From NCBI RefSeq assembly GCF_963678635.1, contig NC_087066.1, positions 7,655,954 through 7,719,953 of the forward strand: a stretch of 64,000 nucleotides of DNA, given 5' to 3'. The stretch's first letter is position 1. Each line of letters starts with the position of its first letter. Under the pieces are notes generated by a model that was not told the DNA's origin, made no database searches, and worked only from the letters and a program-made list of their open reading frames with translations. Positions 33,550 through 44,361 of the stretch are shown here, piece after piece. The stretch comes from Symsagittifera roscoffensis (Eukaryota > Xenacoelomorpha > Acoela > Convolutidae). The position numbers and the translations under genes are program-made.

Positions 33550-34661
33550 ATAATTGCTGCTCGAAAATGTTTAAACTAAATAGTTCTACTTGCTAAAAAT
33601 CTCGTTGAGTGGAGAACTTGGGATTTAAATGTATTTTGATTGCAAAATAAGGCCCCATGGTCAAACAACAGAGTAAGGACATCACATTAATTTGGTAGTG
33701 ATTTCAATTTCAATCAAAGCCAGTTTCTTCTGAAATGTTTAAAAAATTATTTGGAAATTGCTTAAAGCTGATGTTTTTAGGATTGATTTTCGAGCTTTTA
33801 ATGTTAAAAACAGAATTATTTTAAGCGAAATCAGAGTTTAAAAATTTTATTTCGTAACGTTTGTCTATACTTTATTTACAACAAGGCTCATCCAAAAAAT
33901 CTGGATCAAAACAACAAAAAGCTAATTTTTTTTAAAACTAGCTTTAAAGAAAACAAGTAATTTTCTAAAATTACATTACTAAGTTGTAGGTTTTCGTTGC
34001 ACTCGAAACAAAAGGGTTTTGAAACTTCAGAAGTTGATTGGTTTTACATTAATTTGTTTGTGCAAACTAATACAAATTTAATTCAAAGTAAATTCATTTA
34101 GAATATAACGATATTTGATTTCAGCAATGGAGTTATTCATGGATCCTTTTTGACAAACAAGAAAAACTTGTTATTGTTGATTCTCAAACACATATTTTTG
34201 TTCTGTCTGAACCAGCGATGATGGTGACAACAGATTGTTGCAATGCTAATCAAATGAAATTAATCAGCTCAAAAAAGACGGTTACGTTGTCTATGCAATG
34301 AAACCTTTTCCGTTTTCAGATGCCAAAAAAACCTCTCGACTGGAACCAAAAAAAAACTTATTCTGGTGGTATTTACACCAACCGAAGTATCTAACAGCTG
34401 AAAATGCGTAAGTGTTATATAAAAGCTAAGCAATAATTAAGTAACAGTTACGAAGCTATGCAAATTTCATTCATATGATGTAACTTTTCGGCTGGCTTTA
34501 AGTTTTCTTTCTTCCATAAAGTAAAAACAATCGCTCTTCTTCATTATTTTAGAAAAAGCCGGATCATGTTCCAATTTAATGCTAAAAATAATAATATATA
34601 AAACTGCAGCTCAACATGTTGAGAATTTATAATCCAAAAAAATATTCAAAGCTTATATGAA
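33550..34661. other. Intergenic stretch, no gene seen
   Basis: AT-rich sequence between the 5' LTR and the 3' end of the three-exon gene. No ORF or repeat of note was recognised. Confidence 0.5.
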
Positions 34662-36688
34662 TTATTTTTCAGTTTTCAGCTGTTTTAAATACTGGTCCAT
34701 CAAATGAACACTGGCACTCAACATGACTGAAGCTCTGGTGAGTTTCGGATACTCTTCGGGGGTCGTGACTTTGCTGAACTTGCTCTTCGTCTCCTGTATA
34801 GCACTCTTCTTCCTACTGATTCGTCTTTCTAGCCTAGACTCGTTGGATGTGGATTTGAGCTGGTCAATTGCTATCCAATCATCAAGAGTGTCATTCTCAG
34901 ACTGTCTGAATAATAAGAACAAGATGATTAATTACAGATGATTTTTGATTTAAAGCCTTTGATGTGAAATTATGAGTCACAAATACATTTGTTGCCTGCA
35001 TATTTTGAAGAGCTTACAAAAGTCTTTTCCAGCTCAAAATTAGCTTCAGAAGTTTATTTCACCCAAGCTTAACGTTTTGCTAGTTTGAAAGTTGGTACAG
35101 CAGAAAAAAAAGATTCTGGTTTTATAATTAAAAACAGAAGCTAAGTTGACAGTTTTGGCCGTATAGCAGAGAAAGCTCTCTTTAATCTATAAAACGAAAA
35201 AATGCAGTTCATCAGAGAAAAAAAAAGATAAAGACAACTCTCAAAACGCGCCAATTCGAGGGTAACTTTTTACCATCACAAATCGCAAGAAAAAAAATGT
35301 TCACTAGATTATTAAGAATTCTCAAAAAGCTGTCAATTGAATAAACAAATTTCAAAGCATTCGTTTAACTTTACGTTTATTTGATTATGGCTTTTATTGG
35401 ATTTAGTTAAATTCACGACAAAGAAAATCAACTTGCGTGCGATTGCTGAAAAAATAATTGATATCATATCGAATGTAAGAATTTCTCAATGGGGGTTTTG
35501 GGAAAATCTCACCTTTCTTGTTTATAATCCCTCTTAATTAACTTCTTATTCGTGGCAAAATTCCCGACTGTGAAATCTTCAGGCACTTTCCCACTTTTGT
35601 GTTGCAACCTCTCGTAAATATTACCATTTCTTCTCTTATGCAGCGCTGTTGTCGACAGACGCTCCGAGACGGGACCTGCGAAGTCGGAACGTCCGACAGG
35701 GCTGACCATTTTGATGTCGGCGTTTGCGGTCTGGATTCCGCGATCGTCGGCTATGACGTAATCAACGGTGGGTGGCTGCGGGTCGACTGCGGCGTCAGCG
35801 AAACTGTTCTGTGGGCGAAGAGTGCGGCTGGTTTTTGGATTTTCCGGCTCAGGAACTAATGGAAAAAAAGATGTGAATTATTTTTATTCGAGACTTGAGC
35901 CTTCTTTTTAATAGTCAACCTTTTAATCAGATAACAAAGACTCTCAAAAAAATTCTCGTGAAACTTTTTTCATATTTTAAAAAAGGTAACAATAAGCAAA
36001 CTTTTAAATCCAACAAAAAACTATCATGCTGATTCCTGGCCTAAAAATTTAACCATTTCCCATTTAGAACGTTTTTTAATCAGCAAATGAAGACTGTCAA
36101 AACTCAGGTGAAACTTTTTTCTACATTTTTGAAAAAATAAAAAACGACCCTTGAAACCCATCATAAACTACTATGTAAAACCTAACAAAAATTCTCACCT
36201 GGGTTGCTCATATTGAGATCGGGCCGCGTTTCATATTGTGGAATAGAGGGTTGGGTTCTGGGGGGCTTAGGAGACACGAAATTCCTCCCTCTAAAGGTAC
36301 TTGAACTCTTCAACCTAAGCGACTTGTGACTCTTAGCCGACATCTGGCGTAAGCGATTGGGCGATGGCGTGTTCGGAAGGCCTTGTTCGGCTAACCGGGC
36401 TTCGTAATTTCTGATATATTCATTGCTCAACTCAACTCGTCGAATTCGTTTCAGATCTTGGTCGCTGTATTCGACGGTGTAAATCGGTTTTCCGAAAGGA
36501 TTTCTTTTCTCGGAGTGCTCGTGAAAAGATGCCGACTGAATTTTAAGTATAGGTACTCTGGGTCTCGGGTGTAAAACCGAAATGAAACTCGGCTCTCGTG
36601 GATCGCCGACATTTTCCAAATATGGAAGCGGTTTTTTGATTACATCAAACTTCAAGTTTTCGCTTCGGTACAAAGACGTGTTTAACAT
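34662..36688 (-). CDS. Three-exon gene, 358 aa, unknown function
   Basis: Exons read leftwards: 36688-36199, 35855-35513 and 34905-34662, joined by GT-AG introns in phases 1 and 2, with total coding length 1077 nt including TAA. ATG at 36688 opens exon 1. The protein is hydrophilic and basic, with no signal peptide or membrane span. Exon 1 is Arg/Pro-rich with an ordered-looking stretch (around VEYSDQDLKRIRRVEL). Exon 2 is Pro/Arg/Asn-rich and probably disordered. Exon 3 contains an Arg/Lys-rich helix and a C-terminal helical segment (MDQYLKQLKTEK). I do not recognise the family. Exons are more GC-rich than the introns, and phase agreement at both junctions supports the model. It is transcribed toward the retrotransposon, whose 5' LTR lies 1.1 kb beyond its stop. 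Confidence 0.8.
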
Positions 36689-38035
36689 AGTTATAATTTT
36701 ATTTTTTATCTAAAACTTAATTGAATTTGTTTGTTATCACAGTTTGAACGGCTTAAACCAGTTTTACTGTGTTATAAAAATAAATACAAGAGTTCACAAC
36801 TGTGTAAATGGTTCTTCATAAGTATTCAAAAAGAATGTGGTTTGGTCTTTATAATAAGCTGTAGATTTGATATTAGACGACTTTTCAGATTGAGTTTAAT
36901 GAAAAATTCACGGAGCGTTAAGTGATTTTCAAGCTCGACTAGATTCATACAAAGCAGAGAATACTGTTTAAGGCACTTTATGATTAGCATGAGCAGATAA
37001 AAGTATGATTACTCAGGTGTTTTTATTTGATTATGGTTCGGATCTAGTTAAATTCACAACAAAGAAAACCAATCTGCATCTGATTGCTGAAATAATGATA
37101 GACATGAATAGTTTTGGGCTAAGTTTTTCTAACATTCAGTAAAGAGAACAAGACTATAGCCAAAAGCTATTTTGTATTCATAGCTTTTCAGTTTTTTTTT
37201 CGCTTATTTGGAGCTGCAAGCTTTTTTGCTACACTTAGGTAAAGCAGAAAAAACCCTGCTCGGAATCTTTTAACACGGTAGTGGTTACGACAAGTCTGGT
37301 AACTGCGCAATTGAAAACGAAGTTTTGAAAAAAAATTTGCAAAAATGAAAAATGCAGTTTTTTTCTCAGAAAGATTCTAGAAAAATAAGAAATACTTAAC
37401 TAAACTGGTTTTGAATCCAAATTTGAAGCAAGCGACGGAATATTTTTGCTCGTTGTGTCTTCCTTCAGAATAACTTTGTTTAATAACTATCTCTTTCGTG
37501 TTTTTCATTAACTTCGTTCTTTAACTAACTCTTTCGGGCGTTTTTTTTGATAATCTGAAAACTATCGCAGCTCAAATTAAAAATTTATTTAAGCTGCGAA
37601 CAGTTTTAGTGAAGTTATGTGTGTTTGAAAAAGTTGCGGTAATTAACGCACGATTTATTTTGTGCTGAAAATGCGTGAGCAGCGAATCATTTCGGCTTTG
37701 AAATGTTCCGAATTGAAACAAGACAACCTAATTGGTCCTATAAATACGTTACTAGACGGTTAAAATATTTTTCTGTATTACTCATTGGATTTTTTTAAAC
37801 AAAATTTCAAAATTTCAGTAAATTTTTTGATATCAAAAACTACTTTTGAAACCGATCAAATTAACATCCTTCATCCCAGCGTTCATTTTAGTTTAAATAT
37901 ACTAAGCGCTGCATGTAAAATGCACTATTCTGATTGGCTGAAAATTCGAACTCAGTGCCAAGTTAACATCCTCCCCCCTAAACGGATTTGGGGGGGGGGG
38001 GGGTGTTAATTTGGTCCTTTGAAACGTTCAAGGCC

Positions 38036-38085
38036 AAAATTTTCAGGGCTTCGCCTTGATACAAGCAGTTTTCATGTTCCGACGT
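38036..38085 (-). repeat. Dispersed repeat family G, inverted partial copy
   Basis: On the minus strand this reads GAAAACTGCTTGTATCAAGG followed by CGAAGCCCTGAAAAT, matching the 4190 and 41700 copies with a few changes. A G-run lies 30 bp to the left. Confidence 0.4.
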
Positions 38086-39623
38086 GCAGAGCAGGAAACA
38101 TAGCTATGAGTTGTTATTGAGTAAATTGAGTGCTAGTGACAAAAGACAAAGCTGGAGATGTGATGAGAGGACTGGGGGAGTTTGTGTCGCGGTTATTTGT
38201 GTCGTTGTTGTTGTCGGCTGTTGTGAGTAGCAGTGGTTCTGTGTTACACAAGAAGCTTCCTTGGCGAAATGGATGACAAATATTGAAACACAACAAGTTC
38301 TTTCATGAGTTCACAAAGTCAGCGAAAAAAAGCTCCCAAAAAGAATTTCAAAAAAAAATTGTTCCCCTGTTCGAAAAACCTTAAGTTTATCAATCTTGTT
38401 TTATAGACTTTCAGGCTCTCTCGGAACATTCAGTGATTCGCTCGATTTGAACATTTTTTATTTATTTGAAACTTTCTGACGTTTTTGGGCTAAAAACTAA
38501 AAATGAGAACTTAAAAACTAATCGCACGTAATCCTAAAACACATAAAAAAAGTTGCACATAATCCATTTTTCTAAGTTGCAAGTTCAGATTACTAGAATA
38601 AAAACTTTAACTAAATAACTGATCCATCTTTGTTGGCTTCACAAAATTATGCCAATTTATTTAATAATTTTTTTTTGGTAGCCAATTATCAAAATTATTG
38701 CGGATCGTTTCAGAAAAAATTTAAGTAAATATTCTCACATCAATTTTGAAAAACTTCGGTAGGGTTTTTTGAGCGTGTCAAAAATTTTCGGCGTCAATTT
38801 TTAAGGTGTTTAATGAAAAAAAATTTTTTACAAAATGTTACCAATAATATACATCTATAAAGTATCAGCCCCGATTGCAATAGTTGTAATAGTAGCATTA
38901 GTTGCAGTAGTCATGAGTAGCGATAGCCAAAAAAAACGCAAACATCCCTTTAGTGGTCTGAACTAAATTAAATCAGACTTGAAAGAGCGATTTGTATGCG
39001 CAAAAAAAAGAGTAGGAGCCATTTTTATGTAATGATGCAAGTAGTTTTGTTTATTTGGCAAAAACATATGTTTGACATTTAAAACTCTAACCCGTGTTGA
39101 CCTCCTTACAAAAAAATGTGAATCGTATAACTCCAAAGAGAACAAAAAGCTTGCCATACAATCACTTTTATGGAAACAAAAAGGCGTATCAGCAATTTCC
39201 ATTTATGAAACGACTATGATAAGCATTCTTTCACAAACGTTTCTGTAAGAAATCCTTGCAAAAAGATTGTTAATTAATTTTAAATTAGCTGACATTGATT
39301 TAAAAAAAAACAATTAAAAAGTTTTTTTGGAATCGTTCGACAAAAATGATTTACAAAATACATTAAATTGGGCAATCCCAAAGTGCAAGTTGGATTAACA
39401 GAACTAATCGAGTTTGACTGCCAGATTTTATAATATTTTAAAACTGTTGAAGCATCAAACATAAGACTAAGAAATTCAGAGTAAAAATTTTGTTACAACT
39501 AAAAAGTTTTGGTAATGCCACCCACTTTCTTTAGTTTCTGAATTTCTAAAAAGAAGACAAACAATCTGAGTTTTCGAGCTTCTTTAGAGAATGAAACTTG
39601 ACATTTTTATTTTTGCATGTTGT

Positions 39624-39823
39624 NNNNNNNNNNNNNNNNNNNNNNNNNNNNNNNNNNNNNNNNNNNNNNNNNNNNNNNNNNNNNNNNNNNNNNNNNNNNN
39701 NNNNNNNNNNNNNNNNNNNNNNNNNNNNNNNNNNNNNNNNNNNNNNNNNNNNNNNNNNNNNNNNNNNNNNNNNNNNNNNNNNNNNNNNNNNNNNNNNNNN
39801 NNNNNNNNNNNNNNNNNNNNNNN
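39624..39823. other. Assembly gap (200 N)
   Basis: Exactly 200 N, a round number that suggests a scaffolding gap of estimated or arbitrary size, so true distances across it are unknown. Confidence 1.
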
Positions 39824-40623
39824 ATTACAAATCTTGCATCGGGGCTAATACTTGTTTTAGATTATCTCTGTCTATAGTACCGATCTGTTTTGTAATCGCC
39901 TCCAGCTCATTGGATGCGGAATTCTGTGCAAAGTTATGGGGATGAACAAGGTAAAGTTCTTTTTATGCATTCAATTTATTGCCCCCTCCCCTCCCCCCAA
40001 TATGTACATCCATATTCGAGAATCTTTAAGACTTTCTCTGTCAATATTAATGAACTCTCTATAGTGTTTACATGTTTGTATGTCTCTCATTTTTGATGAA
40101 ATTGATTTCGTGAGCTTGAAATATTCAACCATCATGTTTGAGTGGCATATTTGCCTTCATGAATGTCAGTTCAAATTGACTACTCGAATTAGATCAACTC
40201 AGCATCAAATCGAGCACAGGTTCTGGGATGGTCACATTTTGCGATCAGTTTGAGGTCAGCTCCATTTGTTCTGATTGCCCAAAAATAATATTCTCTCTTC
40301 AGCTCTTCAGACAGAAAGTAAGCTCGAGAACAACTGAGTTTGAGCTTGAATTTGAGATATCATCAATTTCTACGCTTTTATCATTAATCCAATGGTATAC
40401 GACTATAGAAAACAGACCAAATCAGCTTGACTTGAATAGATTTCTGCTGCACACGCTGAACAAAAACTATGCCTAAACTAACTTGAGTTTTATAAGTTAC
40501 AACTTGCTTGTTTATACCATTTAAATCAAAATTCACTAACCATTCACTTCGTTTGTTTTGCTTAAAAATCTGACTATGTAAAAAATTATTACGTCATTGC
40601 ATCTTGTTTTGTTTTGCCGAAAA

Positions 40624-41223
40624 ATGCAGTCAAAAAATAGCCAAGAAGTAATTTTGAACAACGACATCGAGTCCCGAACGACCGAAATCGAGAGCAACGC
40701 CAGCAGTATCACCTTGGCAAAAATACAGGAAACTATTTGGTGCAAACGACAAATTTCAGTTGAAAATCTTCAGCAATACTTACACGCAAACCGCAGACAT
40801 CTTTCAGAAACCGATATAGATTTAATTCAACATGCCTCGGCAAAAATTGCGACAATTTCGCCTCACGTCTCTTTGCAAAAAGCCGAGTTGAAACTCGTGT
40901 TTTCAGACCCGACATCGAAAGTCGTCGTTTTCAGATCGGGTAAAAAAGTGTCGAATCGATACCTCGGAATTACGAAACCGGGTCAAGGCGCTGCTTTTAT
41001 TATCAGAAACAAAGATTGTTATTACTCGTTTAAAGAGTTTATAACCCAGTTCAATTTTTTGCCCTACGTTTGGTTTGTGGTTTATACTGTTGCTATTTGC
41101 GCTGCAATATACACCATGCTTGCAGTATTTAAGAAATTGAAATTAAAACTGCATATGTCTGGTTGTTTAAGCACAAAAGTTGCTACTGGATTATATAATC
41201 CCCATTGTGCTGCTTCTAGTTAA
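40624..41223 (+). CDS. Single-exon protein with one membrane span, 199 aa, unknown
   Basis: ATG at 40624 (context AAAAATGCAG) to TAA at 41221-41223. Residues 1-145 form a soluble, mixed-charge region with a predicted helical part and an ordered stretch around KAELKLVFSDP and GKKVSNRYLG. One hydrophobic span follows at about 147-172 (FLPYVWFVVYTVAICAAIYTML), then a basic segment KKLKLKL and a short tail. With no signal peptide, a tail-anchored-like or type II orientation is possible. No intron is seen. The GC-rich codons in an AT-rich background (CGA, TCG and CCG are frequent) favour a real gene. I do not recognise the family. Confidence 0.6.
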   Translation: MQSKNSQEVILNNDIESRTTEIESNASSITLAKIQETIWCKRQISVENLQQYLHANRRHLSETDIDLIQHASAKIATISPHVSLQKAELKLVFSDPTSKVVVFRSGKKVSNRYLGITKPGQGAAFIIRNKDCYYSFKEFITQFNFLPYVWFVVYTVAICAAIYTMLAVFKKLKLKLHMSGCLSTKVATGLYNPHCAASS

Positions 41224-41699
41224 TGAGCTTTTATTTTGTAATTGTAATGAGATTTAACCGCAAAATATATTTTTCTATTTTTATATTTTCTGAACTTTAC
41301 AATAGAACTTTTTCCATAAATCAAACTTTTTAGCATGTTGCTGTGCAGTATTTGTAGTAGATTTGTTGGGGGGGGGGGGGGGGAGGGGTGGGTGGGGTCA
41401 ATTACGTATTTGAACCCTCGATACCCAATATGTCTACTTTTTACACTATTTTATGACACTCATTTTCAGTTGAACATTTTCATACCTCGGCAAGCTGCCA
41501 TTTTGAGTGATCATTTGTTGTTATTGTTCTTAATTGTATTCCTTGGTATGTTTTTGAATTGTATATGTATGTGTCTCTCTCCTAACAAAACACTACGATA
41601 AGCTTAAAATCTCTCAAATGGCGTCCTTGACCAATACATACTAATTTTGGAGGGGAGTGCGGGCCAATATAATTGAATTTTTTTGTCAAATTCCTTGGT

Positions 41700-41765
41700 A
41701 AACCATTAAACAAGACTGCTCTTATATCAGGGCAAAACCTTGAATGTTCCGACTGCCCCTTAATC
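41700..41765 (+). repeat. Dispersed repeat family G, copy 2
   Basis: AACAAGACTGCTCTTATATC followed by AGGGCAAAACCTTGAATGTTCC and GACTGCCCC, nearly the same as 4190-4260. Confidence 0.45.
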
Positions 41766-42949
41766 CATATCGAATAGATTTTTGCGAAAAAAAATATATT
41801 GAAAAACTATAAATTTTGGACAATATCAAAGATCAAGTGTAATAAGTGAAATTAATACGACCGATTAGCTAGCCTCAATTCAATTTGGAATGGAACAAGT
41901 TTGTTTTGCGGTTTAATTCGCCATGCATATAATTAATTTGCATTACGCTTTCAGGATTATGCATAAACTCTTCAAAGTGCGCATAAATTAGTCCAGAGCA
42001 TGAACAAATTGGCAATTTTCAAATTGGCAACTTGCAGAATATGATTGGAGGCAAAATAAATTTTTTTCAAATTTGGTTTCAGGTTGTTTAAAAGCTATCG
42101 TTTTGATCGCCGAAAATGGATTGAATGAAAATTACACCAAGCATAATTGTTCAGTTTTCTTCAAAAAAAATTAAGGCAGACAGTTTTTTGGTAAACAAAG
42201 ATCAGCTTAAACTTTGTTTAACTTCGGAAATTGAATTTACTTTTGGAATGTTTTTACTGACATATTGTTTTTTTTTGACATCCATTGCCACCTTTTCTTT
42301 TAAATTCCGTACAAAAATTTCTTTTGTTTTCCAATCATTAGTCAAGGGAATCAAATCACAAATGGATTTTCCAAAATTGGGTTTGAAGACAAATCCAAGT
42401 TTCAGTTAAGAATCTATCAAAAAGTGTCAAATGACTTCTTAGTTTTACACATTAACGACTTTTTTGTCTCTGGATTCTTCACTTTGTCCTAAAACTTGAG
42501 AAAAATAACTTGAGCTCTCCATATGCGGAACCAAGTTTCATCTTGTACAACATCTTGTTCGAGCTTATGTATCTAAAATTATGCATTATAATCTCTTGAA
42601 TCCATGTAAATGATAACGGCTTTTTCTCCTTTTTCCCCACTTCCGAGTTTTACAAGTAATATTTTTCGCTGAGTAAAGGACAAAGGCATTTGCTCATTTT
42701 CCTCATTTTCCTTGTTTTCTACCTAGTGGTCTATTTAACTTTGACACTTCCAACATGAATTCTTACAGAATTCCTGGGAGTTATTTGCGTGTCGAAAGTG
42801 ATTTCATCGCAACCGTCGTTAAAATTTTTTGTTGGGGCTCTCCTTTTGTTTGCCTCAGGCTGCCGGTTGCTGCATCAATTTCTTAATTTATAGTTACCAA
42901 AAAAAAGAATTTTTTTTTTCTATTTTTATTTCAGATTCATCAATCAAAA

Positions 42950-43655
42950 AGTTTAGGTAAGAGAAAAATCATGAATTGAGCTACTTTTTCAACAACTCAA
43001 AAATTTGTTCATTTCCAACAGAGTTTTTGCTTAAAAGCATGTTCAAAGTCTACTGGGTTCGGTGCAAAATGTATCATTTCAAGCAAAATTATACCAACAA
43101 AATTGAGCTGAGAGTGGTTATGTTTCCAAAAATTTTAAACATTTTTAGCCAATCGAAGGTTGGAAACGAGTAATGAACGGAAGTAAATTAAGAAAAAACA
43201 CTGACTTTGTTGAAAAATCTCAACTTCTAAATTTCAATGAAAAAATAGATGATCTTAAAGCTCTTTGAATTTCTAGACCGATTTATGATTGGCCTTTTTT
43301 TGATAACATTAATCCAACTTGACAAAACTGGATCAACAGGTAAAGTTTTTTCCGCTGGAAATCCTAAAATTAAACTTCGCTTTCGAAACTAGAAACCGTT
43401 CACGTTTTTTTTGCGCCAATTCCACGTTCGCATTTAGAGAGTGCTATTTACGTCACTTTCAGAAGATTAATTTCAATTGAACTCAAAAAGTGCAAACAAA
43501 GCTAAGTGCATTCATAAATGCATCAATATGTATGAATGCACATCTCTAGTTATTAGTGTATTTTCAGATTTTTCCTGAAAAAAAATCAAAAAAATCACCG
43601 AGACCTTTATAAGAGTCTTCACTGTCTTCCTTACTCTTAAAAATCATGAAAGAAA
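42950..43655 (+). repeat. Dispersed repeat family B, copy 1
   Basis: Shares ordered blocks with 46050-46665 and 52240-52690: TAATGAACG, AAATAGATGA.CTTAAA.CTCTTTGAA, AAACTGGATCAA.A.GTA, TTT..CGCTGG.AAAT, a CAAT.GAA...AA.AAG block and finally ACCT.TATAAGAGT followed by TACTCTTAAAAA. The right end is the best conserved part. A fragment also appears near 47950-48070. No coding capacity. Confidence 0.6.
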
Positions 43656-44361
43656 GTATGTTTTCAATCCAATTTTGCGACATTTTTGCAAATAATTGAG
43701 GCTAGCTTTTGCAAACAAATATACCGAAAATGCGTAACTTCAACTTTTTTGAGGTTTTGATCAAAAACATTTATTTTGACGAAGCGACATGATTGTGAGT
43801 TTTTAAGGGAAAGGGGAACTGAGACCTTCAACCCCCTCCGTAATCCACTACTGACACGATGGTTGAACATAGTTGAGCCACACATGGATTTCATCAGATA
43901 AATAGACCCTCCATAATAACGTTGTCCATAAAACTTGGCCACTTGAATTTTTCAATTTAAAATTGAGCGCAAAAATAAAACGATATCAACAGTGAGCTTC
44001 TTAAGCTCAAAAGATAAAGTAATTGGTAGCGCCATAACCATTTTGAAAAACTTTTGCATGATTTTGAGTTATAAAATCAATTTTACAACAATCGTGGTTG
44101 CATGATTTCCTTTTGAAGCTAGAATTTCTAGCTGAATTGTTTGAGCAAATCACCTTTTGCTGAAACAAATGATCGTGCATTTACGCAAACGATATTCTTC
44201 ATTTTTTTGCAGTTTCGAAAAATGAATACCTTTTCGTAAATTGTTTTTAGATAGTGATCTCATTGTCACTTCATATTGTTGAGTGATCCATCCTACGATA
44301 AATTCGTAATCTATTCCCCTGTCATATAGTTTTTTTTCAAATCATTTAGCTTGCGATTTAG

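Larger units (their letters stand above)
36689..40623. other. Non-coding stretch with gap
   Basis: AT-rich sequence with no supported gene. It includes an inverted family G motif (38036-38085), a 14-G run near 37990-38003 and the N gap. ORFs across the gap in the plus strand are artefacts of the Ns. Confidence 0.5.
41224..44361. other. Intergenic stretch with repeats
   Basis: Holds a 15-G run (about 41367-41381) in a G-rich patch, the family G motif at 41700-41765 and a family B repeat (42950-43655). No supported gene. Confidence 0.5.

Noticed and set aside
35599-35859. 86-codon plus-strand ORF
   Set aside because: Antisense of exon 35513-35855 of the leftward three-exon gene.
39591-39945. 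Plus-strand ORFs spanning the N block
   Set aside because: Open only because N codons contain no stops.
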